Below, piece after piece: positions 26,906-36,300 of a DNA stretch of 64,000 nt. The stretch spans positions 97,263,381 to 97,327,380 of the forward strand of contig JALJCS010000001.1 in assembly GCA_023055355.1 (NCBI GenBank), read 5' to 3'. Numbering within the stretch: position 1 is the stretch's first letter; each line of letters starts with the position of its first letter. The stretch is from Agelaius tricolor (lineage: Eukaryota > Chordata > Aves > Passeriformes > Icteridae). Below the pieces are notes generated by a model that was not told the origin of the DNA, ran no database searches, and saw nothing but the letters and a program-made list of their open reading frames with translations. The position numbers and the translations under genes are program-made.

Positions 26906-27054
26906 GATTTGCTGTGAGTCTTCAAGTGATCCTGTCGCATCCCAAAGCCGTATTCAAGCGTCGTGGTTCTCAACCAGGAATGCAAGAATCTGATTTTCTG
27001 AAACAGATAACAACAGTGGAGGAACTGGAGCCAAAAGCAAATAACTGCACAAAG
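26906..27054 (+). CDS. B3GAT2: B3GAT2 exon 3
   Basis: Coding exon 3 (rest of codon 229 to codon 278) lies between acceptor ctctctccaag and donor GTACTG, leaving phase 0. The peptide starts GFAVSLQVILSHPKAVF. It contains QPGMQESDFL, whose Glu256 corresponds to the catalytic base (Glu281 of GlcAT-I), and ends EPKANNCTK with an N-glycosylation sequon at Asn275. It follows the human sequence closely; SHPK replaces the SNPK I recall in human. The downstream intron is exceptionally short. Confidence 0.96.
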
Positions 27055-27242
27055 GTACTGATTGCCACACTTTGTGAAAAGCTTTGGTGTCATCTCTGCA
27101 GATGACTTTACTGACACGCATGGTAGTTTGTACTTTGTGAAAAGCTTCCATCTCTGCAGATGACTTTACTGACACACATGGTAGTTTGTGAAAAGCTTCC
27201 ATCTCTGCAGATGACTTTACTGACACACATGGTGTTTTCCAG
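27055..27242 (+). other. B3GAT2: B3GAT2 intron 3 (188 bp), made of tandem repeats
   Basis: This very short intron runs from donor GTACTG to acceptor gtgttttccag. About 165 of its 188 bases belong to the three-copy minisatellite listed next, so almost no other intronic sequence exists. Confidence 0.93.
27071..27235. repeat. Three-copy minisatellite in B3GAT2 intron 3
   Basis: Copies occupy 27071-27133 (63 bp), 27134-27184 (51 bp) and 27185-27235 (51 bp). Each starts tttgtgaaaagctt and carries 'atctctgcagatgac'. Copies 2 and 3 are nearly identical; copy 1 has a 12-bp length difference and a cacg/caca change. Each copy contains a pyrimidine-rich run ending in CAG, that is, a decoy 3' splice site. 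Use of the last decoy would lengthen exon 4 by 32 nt and shift the frame. Confidence 0.93.
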
Positions 27243-27329
27243 GTTCTTGTATGGCACACCCGAACAGAGAAAGTGAATCTAGCTAACGAGCCAAAGTACC
27301 ACCTGGACACAGTGAACATTGAGGTATGA
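27243..27329 (+). CDS. B3GAT2: B3GAT2 exon 4, C-terminus
   Basis: The last coding exon (codons 279-306 and TGA at 27327-27329) follows acceptor gtgttttccag. It begins VLVWHTRTEKVNLANEPKYH and ends LDTVNIEV. His283 corresponds to the conserved His (308 in GlcAT-I) that contacts UDP-glucuronate. The end matches the human C-terminus with Asn for Lys near the end. The four exons total 918 coding bases, a 306-residue protein with no frame break. Confidence 0.96.
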   Translation, partial: VLVWHTRTEKVNLANEPKYHLDTVNIEV

Positions 27330-27532
27330 CGGGGGGACAGTCCCAGGGCAAGAGCAGGACCATGGACGCACCAGCGCGTGCTCCGCTTCGGACAGCTAAC
27401 GTCATCTGCTGCTGCCTGAGACCTGACAGACTTCTGTGGAAACAAAAGGAAGCTTTCAGAGACTCTAATAAGCAAATCAAGTGGGTGTGCTTTGTTCTAA
27501 CTTGTCTGCATGCATTTCTGAACTCTCAGCTT

Positions 27533-27538
27533 AATAAA
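27533..27538 (+). terminator. Poly(A) signal AATAAA, proximal, B3GAT2
   Basis: Canonical hexamer about 205 bases after the B3GAT2 stop codon. It is followed by T-rich sequence (cctttgttttaacgctgtttcc), which fits a downstream U-rich element. Confidence 0.55.
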
Positions 27539-27775
27539 CTGACACTTACCTTTGTTTTAACGCTGTTTCCACATACATAAACATGGCTGCAATGGAGTAT
27601 TTTCAAAATCATTATTTATGTATATACTTTTTGTATTTATCCAGCTTAATGGTGTAATTATAAACTGATTTTAACTCACAAACTGTCGGTCTAAATATCT
27701 GTATAAATGGATCCTCCAAACTGAACACGTTTTACTTCATTAAAAGTAGCAGTCAAACAGGTCATACAATAATGA

Positions 27776-27781
27776 AATAAA
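27776..27781 (+). terminator. Poly(A) signal AATAAA, distal, B3GAT2
   Basis: Second canonical hexamer on the + strand, about 450 bases after the stop codon. It lies only 30 bases from the probable SMAP1 signal on the other strand. Confidence 0.5.
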
Positions 27782-27789
27782 AACCCCAC

Positions 27790-28639
27790 AATCATTTACG
27801 GATTTATCCTTTTAATATAGGGAAATAACATTTTATCATTACGAGGCACCATAAAATGTAAACACAATCACTGTCATAAACCTGGATCTCTCTGCAAGAC
27901 AAAATATATCTGTTCACACTGAGTTACCTTGAATGCATATTGTGCTGTCAGTTCTCTTTTAACACTGTGCGCCTGCCTCCTGAGCCAGGTCAGAGACTTT
28001 ACCACAGGAAACTCAAATGCATCAAATGCTCATCTTTAGAAGAATAAACTATTGATTTGTAGAACTACAGTAACATCCAGGTTTATCTTTCTTTCAATAA
28101 CCACATTCCCTGTTATGCACACCATAACAACATCACAGTGAAATGTATGATGAAACAAAATTTGTTTGATACACTAGAAAACATTGCTCAGTGATACATT
28201 TACATTCTATTTATATATGATTAAACATTTGTTCATACAGTACCTTCTACAGGATTACTGGGTAATTTTGGGGGGATGGGGTTCATATTTTTGGATATTA
28301 CTAACATGATAGCTACATCCCTTATATGCAAACATTTGATCTAGAATTTTGAGGGAAAAAAATCAGTATGTGGTTAAGCAGCTTCTTAATATGGTCTATG
28401 AAATCATATGCATTGTATGAAAATGCTTCCAATGATGTATAAATATATTTGATCTGCTTTCACTACATCAAATTTAAATCAATATAGACCACAACACGGT
28501 CAGTCAGTTATAACCTTAATCTGAACAGCTGGGGAAAAAGAAAAAGAATATATATGTACATGGAAGGAACAGCAAAAGTAAATGTATTTGAACAAGGAAT
28601 GTTAGGTGGCTGTTCTGGGAAAGATTTCTATTGCAACTT
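27790..28639 (-). other. SMAP1: SMAP1 3' UTR (probable)
   Basis: AT-rich sequence follows the SMAP1 stop codon down to the ATTAAA signal. No other gene or repeat is recognised. It converges on and slightly overlaps the probable B3GAT2 3' UTR. Confidence 0.55.
27811..27816 (-). terminator. Poly(A) signal ATTAAA, SMAP1
   Basis: The plus-strand TTTAAT reads ATTAAA on the minus strand. It is the first common poly(A) hexamer I find after the SMAP1 stop codon, about 825 bases downstream; no AATAAA was seen on that strand between them. Cleavage would fall near 27790-27800. Confidence 0.45.
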
Positions 28640-28774
28640 TCATTTCCACAGTTGTGTGCTGAGAGTCTGGCCAGAGGAGCTTCCAGTCCATCCTGCGGCT
28701 GTGTTGGGGGGCTGGCCAAAGCCCATCACGTTGCTGGAACTGCTGAGGTTCATTCCAGCCATTTGCTGATTCAT
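28640..28774 (-). CDS. SMAP1: SMAP1 last exon, C-terminus
   Basis: This is the last coding exon of SMAP1, a GAP for Arf GTPases (chiefly Arf6) that works with clathrin in endocytosis. It is read from 28774 down to TGA at 28642-28640: 44 codons beginning MNQQMAGMNLSSSSNVMGFG and ending GSSSGQTLSTQLWK, the same terminal peptide as in human SMAP1. The acceptor is ctttgcag, preceded by a (TG)8 tract rather than a normal pyrimidine run. It joins in phase 0 to the exon ending at 31080 (WNLSQ then MNQQ). Confidence 0.95.
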   Translation of the reverse strand: MNQQMAGMNLSSSSNVMGFGQPPNTAAGWTGSSSGQTLSTQLWK

Positions 28775-31079
28775 CTGCAAAGCACACACACACACACAGG
28801 AGCCTGGTTAGCAGTGGCACTGAAACACAGCATGCTGCTAGTCAAAAGAGTCCTGCCTCCAACTAGCCACCCAGTTACAAGGACATTTCCCTAAAAATAT
28901 TTCTCATTAAATAAAAATATTAACTCTATCTAAGTTTCTAAGCTTTTTCTCATACTATCAGCTTTTCTGGAGCCCTTCAACCACCAACATACATCAGCTG
29001 ATGGGCTGCAGCACTTGGTGTATGTGTCACATGAGAATTGACAGCATGTGAAGAAGGTGGCCAGTGTGGCTGGTTGGTAAAAGTTTGCTTTCACAGTTTC
29101 AAAGCTAACAAACAAAATTGTAGTTAACTGCAGTAAAGAAACAGCAAAGCCAGTAATACAGTCTTGTGTGCACTTGCAGTTCCAGATTTATTTTTCTTCT
29201 AGCAACATTTCTTTGGAGATTTCATAATCTTGACTACATCAGTTTTTACAGAAATTGTCCATTTAGCTGACAATCAACAAAGAATGAGGTGGATTTATAA
29301 ACTTGAGTATTATCCAACCATCCTTGCTAAAGAATCTACTCAAGACACTGTAATTCCTTAAAAAACAAATAAAATAATCCACATGAAAATAAATTCACAT
29401 GAATTTAACATCTAGTTAAAGATGGGAAAGAATTAAAAATTCAGCACATTCACTTCAGAGCTGCGCAAAACCATTTGTAGTCTTTACAAATATCTAGTCA
29501 CTGTAATTTTAAATGCTCAATGTCAAAATGAGTTTAGGACCAAAAGAGCATTTGGAGCAATTAACAATCAGAGCCAATGAATAGAGATGTTGGATAAGTA
29601 ACATTTGATTCAAACGAAAGGCAGCACTAGGTAAAAGAGTTTATTTAAACATGAGCAAACAATACCAGGTTGCAAAATGAAACTGAAACACTGATGAAAA
29701 ATTCAAGTAAATTGCAAACTAGTATTTCAGCATAAAATTAAGTTCTGTATGCTTTCACACAGAACTGTGTATCTGCAGAAAACAAGACACCACTGAACCT
29801 GGAAATGTAAAAAAGGCTGAAAAAAACATGCTTTACCCAGTGGTTCTTCTGGAGTTAGGATTCTTAAGCAGCAGACTATATAACACATGTTATCTGGTAA
29901 AGCAAGCTCTCCCCATTTCAACTAGTGAAAGTTTAGATCAGAGTTCTGCAGACTGTGGAATGTCATCATACTGACAACATCTGATGTGCAAGGGGTACGG
30001 GAACATGTGAAGAACTTGTTCAAGGAGCCAAGTTTTAACATGTAATTGATAAGAGGCAAGACTTTAATTTCAAAGCTGATAGAGGTCTTTTTAAAGCTAG
30101 CTACCTATGAAAAGACTGCCACAAGTATATCCACAGATATTTTTGATCTAACATTTTGAAATTCTCACCTTTAAGAATTACTTTTCAAAGCAGAATGACA
30201 GCCTGTATTTTCAAACAGGGGCTTTTTTATCCATGTAGGCAATGCTGTTTACCTTCATAATGTTCACACCGTAAAATGGAGCAGAACAGTAAAAATTCAT
30301 ATCATCCAATTTAAGTCAGTCACTAAGGTTCTCTTCCTGCATTACTAAGTAAGCAGCATGGAATTATTATATTGTTATCATAATACAAACAATAGTATAA
30401 AAAATAGGTGCTATCATCCATGCTGAACTCCAAGGGAATAATTTAAGTCCGATCCCTCTGCTTCACCCTGCCCCAATAAACACTCAAATACTTGATTTCA
30501 AGATGTTTCCCTGGAAAATGTGCAAATACAGTACTACATGTACATTAACCCTCTAAAGAATCTTTGAAAGATGTTTAAAACATAGGATGGAAAAAAATGC
30601 TACAGATAAATAACAGATGCACCTAAGCAAATTATCTACAGGAAAATGTTAAGAGCAGAAAGCACTTCACATTCCACCAAAATTTATCCTGAAATCTGAG
30701 AATGACAGTATTCATTGTTAATGGCTATCCTCGAGTAGTTAAATTCTGCTTTTAGTTATAAGGCTGTTTCATTTCAAAATTTTGTAACTCTGCCTGAGCT
30801 AAGCTTTTTACTTGGCTGGCTGGCTCTGATGACAGGCTGATAAGAGCTATGGAAGCAGAGTACTGAGTTTGGTCTATCTTGGCAAAATTATTCTCTGCTT
30901 TCGTAGTAGTTATCTTTCATTGAACTATTCACTGGTTTGTTAACATGTGCCTCTGAGCAGTTCACAGTCCAGTAGTCTAACTTAGCCACACTTGAACTTC
31001 CTCCTGCAGCCACACATTTTGTATCTGAAAAGCATCATTCTTTCTAAAGCACTTTTGTCTGGGAAGTGCCAGTCTTTAC
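28775..31079 (-). other. SMAP1: SMAP1 intron before the last exon (2,305 bp)
   Basis: It runs from donor GTAAAG at 31079 to acceptor ctttgcag at 28775. AT-rich, with no element recognised beyond the TG repeat at its end. Confidence 0.85.
28783..28798 (-). repeat. (TG)8 at the 3' splice site of the last SMAP1 exon
   Basis: On the gene's strand, eight TG units end about 8 bases before the exon (TG run, ctttgcag, exon). UG repeats placed like this bind TDP-43 and CELF proteins in other genes, for instance CFTR exon 9, where repeat number changes splicing. The effect here is inference. Confidence 0.8.
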
Positions 31080-31411
31080 CTGAGAGAGGTTCCATTGAGC
31101 TTGTTGGTTTTGTTGCAATCCATACTTATTTTGTGGTGGTGTGACCATCTGTCCCACCATTCCACCTTGAGGTCCAACGACAGTTTGAGGAAGTCCCATC
31201 ACACCAGTTGGTGCAGTACCAGTAAATCCATTGGGCACTCCCACTCCTACCATCACGCCTGTGCTTTGTCCCATGACTGGCACTGATTGTCCCATCATGT
31301 TTCCCATCATCCCAGTTGCTGCTGGCACAGGAACTCCCATGGCTGGAAAGCCTTGAAAGTGAGTTGATGGTTGTGTGGTAAATGGCATAGAAGACGAGCC
31401 CATGAACATGC
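31080..31411 (-). CDS. SMAP1: SMAP1 penultimate exon, Met/Gly/Gln-rich
   Basis: Read from 31411: two bases complete a Gly codon, then 110 codons start MFMGSSSMPFTTQ and end QQNQQAQWNLSQ. The acceptor is ctgatacag and the donor GTAAAG in phase 0. The peptide is low-complexity and probably disordered, with Met-Gly clusters such as GMMGNMMGQSVPVMGQ. It corresponds to the human region between VFMGPTNIPF and QPQWSLSQ, which carries clathrin-adaptor contacts in the SMAP family. It is more diverged than the flanking exons, as expected for a disordered tail. Confidence 0.95.
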
Positions 31412-32040
31412 CTGTATCAGAGAAGGTAAGATTTCAGCAGAAGTGTCTTGTGATTTTCCACCCCCATCCCATAAGTCAGAAGTGCACCAAAATAATTTTA
31501 AGTATAACTCTGTCCATCTGTATGTCAGTGCTGCCAATTTAGCTTCTGGTAAAAGCAAAAAATTACTTTAAAACTCTCAAAGGAAAGGGACTCACCATGA
31601 GCTAAACTGCCAAGAAAGTCTGGCATCCCTGTGGTGAACCAGAATCTTTCAGTTGCTGTATTGGAGGTCTTTGTGTTCACACAAACACACCTAAACCAAA
31701 GCTCTGACAGTTCTGCAGGGAATCCTGACAGACTGCTGCCTGCACACTGGAGACTCAGACCCTCACTGATTAATTGCATGGCAGAATCAGACTTCACAAA
31801 TCTTTCTGTAAATTGTACACTTGATAACTTCAACAGCTATAAATAAATTAAAATCACATATATGTTTTTCTTTAGCATCCATATTACATTTCAGTAATTT
31901 TTCTCAGTTTTATAAAAACTGAAAATAGAAACCTTCATTTGAATATAGTATAGCAGGTATCCAACCTTAGCTTTATACTTGTACTTTTCTAGATAAAGAT
32001 TAAAATAGGACTGCACAGAAACCTTCACAACATTATTTAC
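31412..32040 (-). other. SMAP1: SMAP1 intron holding the 33-nt exon candidate
   Basis: If the candidate exon at 31628-31596 is skipped, this is one intron of 629 bp from donor GTAAAT to acceptor ctgatacag. Nothing else is recognised in it. Confidence 0.8.
31596..31628 (-). CDS. SMAP1: Candidate 33-nt SMAP1 exon (in frame)
   Basis: Read from 31628 it is preceded by acceptor ggttcaccacag and followed by a strong donor, CATG then GTGAGTCC. It enters and leaves in phase 1, exactly the phase of the junction between the exons at 32041 and 31411. Inclusion would add 11 residues, giving APG-MPDFLGSLAH-GMFMG with Gly codons at both joins and no stop. I do not recall this peptide in human SMAP1. It could be a cassette exon used in some tissues; a chance pseudo-exon remains possible. 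Confidence 0.5.
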
Positions 32041-32209
32041 CCGGAGCATTTTGCTGCTGCATTGTTCCTGTGCCATAGAGTGATAAAATGGAGTCTTTGG
32101 AGAGTTGTTTCTTCGCTGACTCTTCGGATTTTGTTGTTTGCTCAGTAAATAGATCAAGATCCCCGGCTGCTCCAGACAAGGTGGCAGCTGCTGGTTTAGT
32201 GGAAGTGCT
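32041..32209 (-). CDS. SMAP1: SMAP1 exon with DLDLFTEQ motif
   Basis: Read from 32209 after acceptor tttcccag: 56 codons plus one base, starting STSTKPAAATLSG, then DLDLFTEQTTKSEESAKKQL and SKDSILSLYGTGTMQQQN, ending APG with a split Gly codon at donor GTAAAT. The DLDLFTEQTTKSEE and KKQLSKDSILSLYGTGT blocks are shared almost exactly with human SMAP1 and are the best conserved part of the C-terminal half. It joins in phase 0 to the exon ending at 40554. Confidence 0.96.
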
Positions 32210-35200
32210 CTGGGAAATAAAAGACAAGACAGACTACTGAAAGAAGCCAGCAAAAGATGATGTTAAGTATTTGCTGTACAGCCTTGCCCCTCAAGTTAAT
32301 AAAACCTCAATTATTTACAGAAACTAAATTTAAGTGAATGGGAATTTAAAAATATGTGGTATGACTAGAGACAGAAAAAAGCAGTAGAGGCAATATGGAA
32401 AGACCTTCAGACCAGATGGAGGTTACAAACCAAAGAAAACTAAATCTTCAACCAGCTTCAGGGCATACACATACAGATTATTCATTCCTGTTGCTTCTAC
32501 ATTTTTCATCAGTGAGAAGCATAAATCAAGAGCTGGAGTTAGATTATGAAAAATAATTAGGAAATCAATAAGGAGATTAAAATTCACATCTCATTAATCC
32601 TCTCATAGGCAGAATAGATTAGAGAAGAGCTAAAACAAAAGATTAAGTGCTTTGAAATGTATCTTTAGAGAAAAGGCAAAATTTTGGTTATCTACTTCAA
32701 GTAATAAAATTTCTAAAATACATTGTTTATAATTGGCTTAGAGTTCTGTAAGCACATTTCACTTATTGAGAAAGCATAATTATCTAAAACTTACTGCAAT
32801 CTACAAATGAAAAACTAAAATACAGGCAGGCTGGCAGGCTTTGTACTGCTCTTGCAATAGAATGTTTTGTAAGCAAATTACATGCAGTCTCTCAGTGCTG
32901 TTATGCTGCTGTTCATACCCATACAGTTCCATGAGGGGGCTTTCTTGGGGAACCAGGCAATACAGAAGTTCTTGTTATATTTCTTAAAATACACAACTCA
33001 TCCTGTTACCAGTGGGAACTTCTAATGCAAATCAACTGCATGCACAATGAAAAAGAGCCAGGACTGCAAATCATACTTAAACTATGGCCCTATTTAGTCC
33101 AGCTAAGTGATCTCCAACTGCTTAGCATATACATATACCTACTGAACCCACAGCTTGCATGAGTTTCAACTCTTCTCCATACTACTCAACATGTAACCAG
33201 GTCTGTTTATTGAGATACCCAAGTTTAGCAGACAAAGGACACCACAAAATACACAGATATGGAACACCCTTACAATCTTCCTTAAAGCAACTATCTCTGA
33301 TCTGCTGCTTTTGCTGGTGTGCTGCTGACTAAGCCCTGAAAAGTCCACTATGGTCACACTGGATTTGTTACAAACACCACAACACAAATATTCAATATGC
33401 AGCTTCAAAAAACACATTAGGTGTATGACTTCTGAAGTGCTAAAATCTCTAGCGTAAGATGGTGCCATAGATTAGGGGAAAAAAAACCAACCAACAACAC
33501 AGAACAATTCTGTTACCAGCTAAATTTGCAAGAAACCAGCAAAAGAAAGAACTGCAGATTCATACAGTTGATGGTGAAAATTTTCCAAAACTGCTGTAGA
33601 AAGAGAAGAGGAAAAAAAACAACAAAAAAAAAAAGGGAACTTTTTGGAAAAGTGAAAAAGCTGCATTTATACTACAGCCAATTTGGGCCAAAGTCAATAG
33701 GACTTAGTGGGCAACCAAGAGTGGGCTGAAAGCACTGCAGAGGGAAAGCAAACAGAAAAATACCTATGAAACCTCTCTGGCCACTCTACAATTAATTTTT
33801 CCATTTTTTTCTGTACATACTAAAAAAACCTTCTTCCTCTTCCTTCTCACAATAATTTCTGATTGCGAAGCAAATTAATTTTTATTTAAGTGGGTAGTAG
33901 GAAGCCCTATTTGAGACAATTCTTTATCTGTGTGACATAACCAGTCTTCAAAAATACCAGAATCAGATTTAACAACACATTCAGGTAAAAGCCCATCCTG
34001 AAGAGCAGTATTGGTTTCCTGTGCATACACCCAGGAAGGCCCATTACTGAATGGTTCCCTGCTGGCATGGATCTCCTGTGGTGTCTGCTAGGACAGCCCC
34101 TGTGCCACAGCCAGGCTGCAGGGAGGAGCACACAGGAGCACTGCAAGTGGGTGAACAGAGAGAGCTTCCCCTCTGCTGCCTGCAGGCAGCAAGGAAGCGA
34201 TTTACTTTTCTCTAGAAGGCAGAGCTGGAAGCTTGGAGGTCTGATTATGTTATGTTTACAGCCTAAGATTAAATGTTCATTTAACGTCTCTTCATTCGGT
34301 TTGGTTTTGGAAGATCCTCAAAGGAGCCAAAGCACCGGACGAGCACTCCCTGAAGTGTTCATCAGCTGAATAAATGGAAGGTAATGCAAAATACATGGCA
34401 AGAAAACAGCAGGTGGCATCCAAGTTAAAAAACAACCAACACTGACATGATTTTTGTACCTCTAACATTGTCATGCTACCCAAGACCTCTATAAAAACAC
34501 ACCTGGCATTCATATAATCATTTTCCTACACACAGTGCTCTTAGTGAGTCATTATGCTAAACCTAAATGCTCATCAGGTGCTTAAGAATCGTACTGATAA
34601 GCAGTTTCATGACATCAGTGCAACAGAATTTTTCCTACAAACTGAAAGAGAGGTGGCAACAGAGGAAATGAAAGAGGGAAGTGGGACAATGGGACACATG
34701 GAGTTGAGAGAAGGCCTGCAGGAGAGAAAAAAGTACATGTGCACTTTCCTGCTATCTGCATGTCTCTTGCTCTGGCTGGTATCTAGGAAAGCAGAGATGG
34801 CCTGTAGAAAAGCCAGGCCTCCACTGTTTTCCATTTGTATGGTGATAAATAATAGCCCCACACAACATTTTCAATTTCTCCTTGCAGACTGGAAGAGCTA
34901 TTTGCATAGGGAAAATACAGCCTAGCACACAATTATTCTTAAGTAACCAAGGTACTAAGTACATTATTAAGGTCTTAAATTCTATATACAATTCTTACCC
35001 TCTTTCTCTTTGCACTGTAAATGGACTTGATGTTTATTTCAACTCTTCCTGTTTTGATTTTGCATATTTTGTTTTTAGAAATCTACCCAGTTCCATTAAA
35101 AATAATCAACTGTTATTTCCTGTTAATAACTAATGAGGAAATGAGCACTCAACTATATTCAGTTCACAAAGAAAAACACTAAGAAATCTCATCTGTTCTC

Positions 35201-35561
35201 TTGCATTTAGGAATTATCAGCAATATCTGAAAAAATATTAAGATTTATATCACTTTCTCAGATCATATCCAAGAATATAATTAACCTTACAATAAGATTT
35301 AAAATTCAACTTTATTCTTTGCTGCATGTCCAGTACTCACAACAACCAATGTTTCCTTTGCAATCATCCTTGTTTAGCCTTGAAAACATTTATCTTTCCT
35401 GCAGTCCCATTTCCAACTCCTTCTTCAGATTTCCCCTCTCTAGAACTCAAAATAAATTTTTGTTCCTCTAGACCCTGTTCAGCTGACTCCTTCTGGTTCT
35501 GGAGTATGATGTCTGCTTTTTCACTGTGCTCCACCTAAGGCCTTTAAAGCACCAAAGAGAG

Positions 35562-36300
35562 TATAATGGATTCATAAATGGTTTGGGCTGGAAGGGATCT
35601 TAAAAACCATCAAGTTCCAACCCCTTCACATGGGCATGTCACCTTTCACCAGGTCAGGTTACTCAGAGTCCTGTCCAATCTGGCCTTGAACACTGCCAAG
35701 GATGGGGGGGCATCCACAACTTCTCTGGGCAACCTGTTTCAGAGTCTCACCACCCTAACAGTAAAGAACTTATTCCTAATATTTAATCTAAACCTACCCT
35801 TGTTCAGTTGGAAGACATTTTCCCTTGTCCTGTCACTAGACTCCCTAAGAAAGATCCCTCCCATCTTTCCTGTTGTCCACCTTCAAATACTGAAAGGTCA
35901 CTATAAGGTGTCTCCAGAGCCTTCTCTCTTCTCCAGATTGAACAACCCCAACTGTCTCAGCCTCACTTCAGAGGACCAGTGTTCTATCCCTCTGAGCATC
36001 TTTGTGGCCCCCTCTGCTCCAACAGGTCCTTGTTGGGACCTTCCTATGTTGGGAGCCCCAGACTGCAGGCAGGGCTCTCATGAGAGTGTAGCAGAGTTGG
36101 GAATCACCTCCCTGCACCTGCTGGTCACACACTTCTTCTGATGCAGCCCAGGATACTGTTGGGTTTCCAAGCTGAAAGGGCACACTGCCAGATCTCACTC
36201 AGATCTGCACCCACCAGCCCCCCAAATCCCTCTGTGCAGGCCTGCTCTCAACTTATTGCCCAGCCTGTAGTCATGTTTGGAATTGCTCTAACTCCATCTG
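35562..36300 (-). mobile_element. CR1 LINE 3' fragment, reverse orientation
   Basis: The plus strand reads as the reverse complement of a CR1 end: 'ggtttgggctggaagggatc', 'cttgaacactgccaaggatg', 'acttctctgggcaacctgtt' and 'ctttgtggccccctctgctcc' in the canonical order, continuing to 'gatgcagcccaggatactgt' in the last part of ORF2. About 740 bp, 5' truncated, with damaged coding. It lies in the same orientation as SMAP1 within its intron. Confidence 0.92.

Larger units (their letters stand above)
27330..27800 (+). other. B3GAT2: B3GAT2 3' UTR (probable)
   Basis: Sequence after the stop codon becomes AT-rich and contains two canonical AATAAA signals, at 27533-27538 and 27776-27781. The end is placed about 20 bases past the second. 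A longer UTR running into SMAP1 antisense sequence cannot be excluded. Confidence 0.6.

Noticed and set aside
35578..36141. 187-codon open frame
   Set aside because: It lies antisense within a CR1 fragment and has no coding signature.
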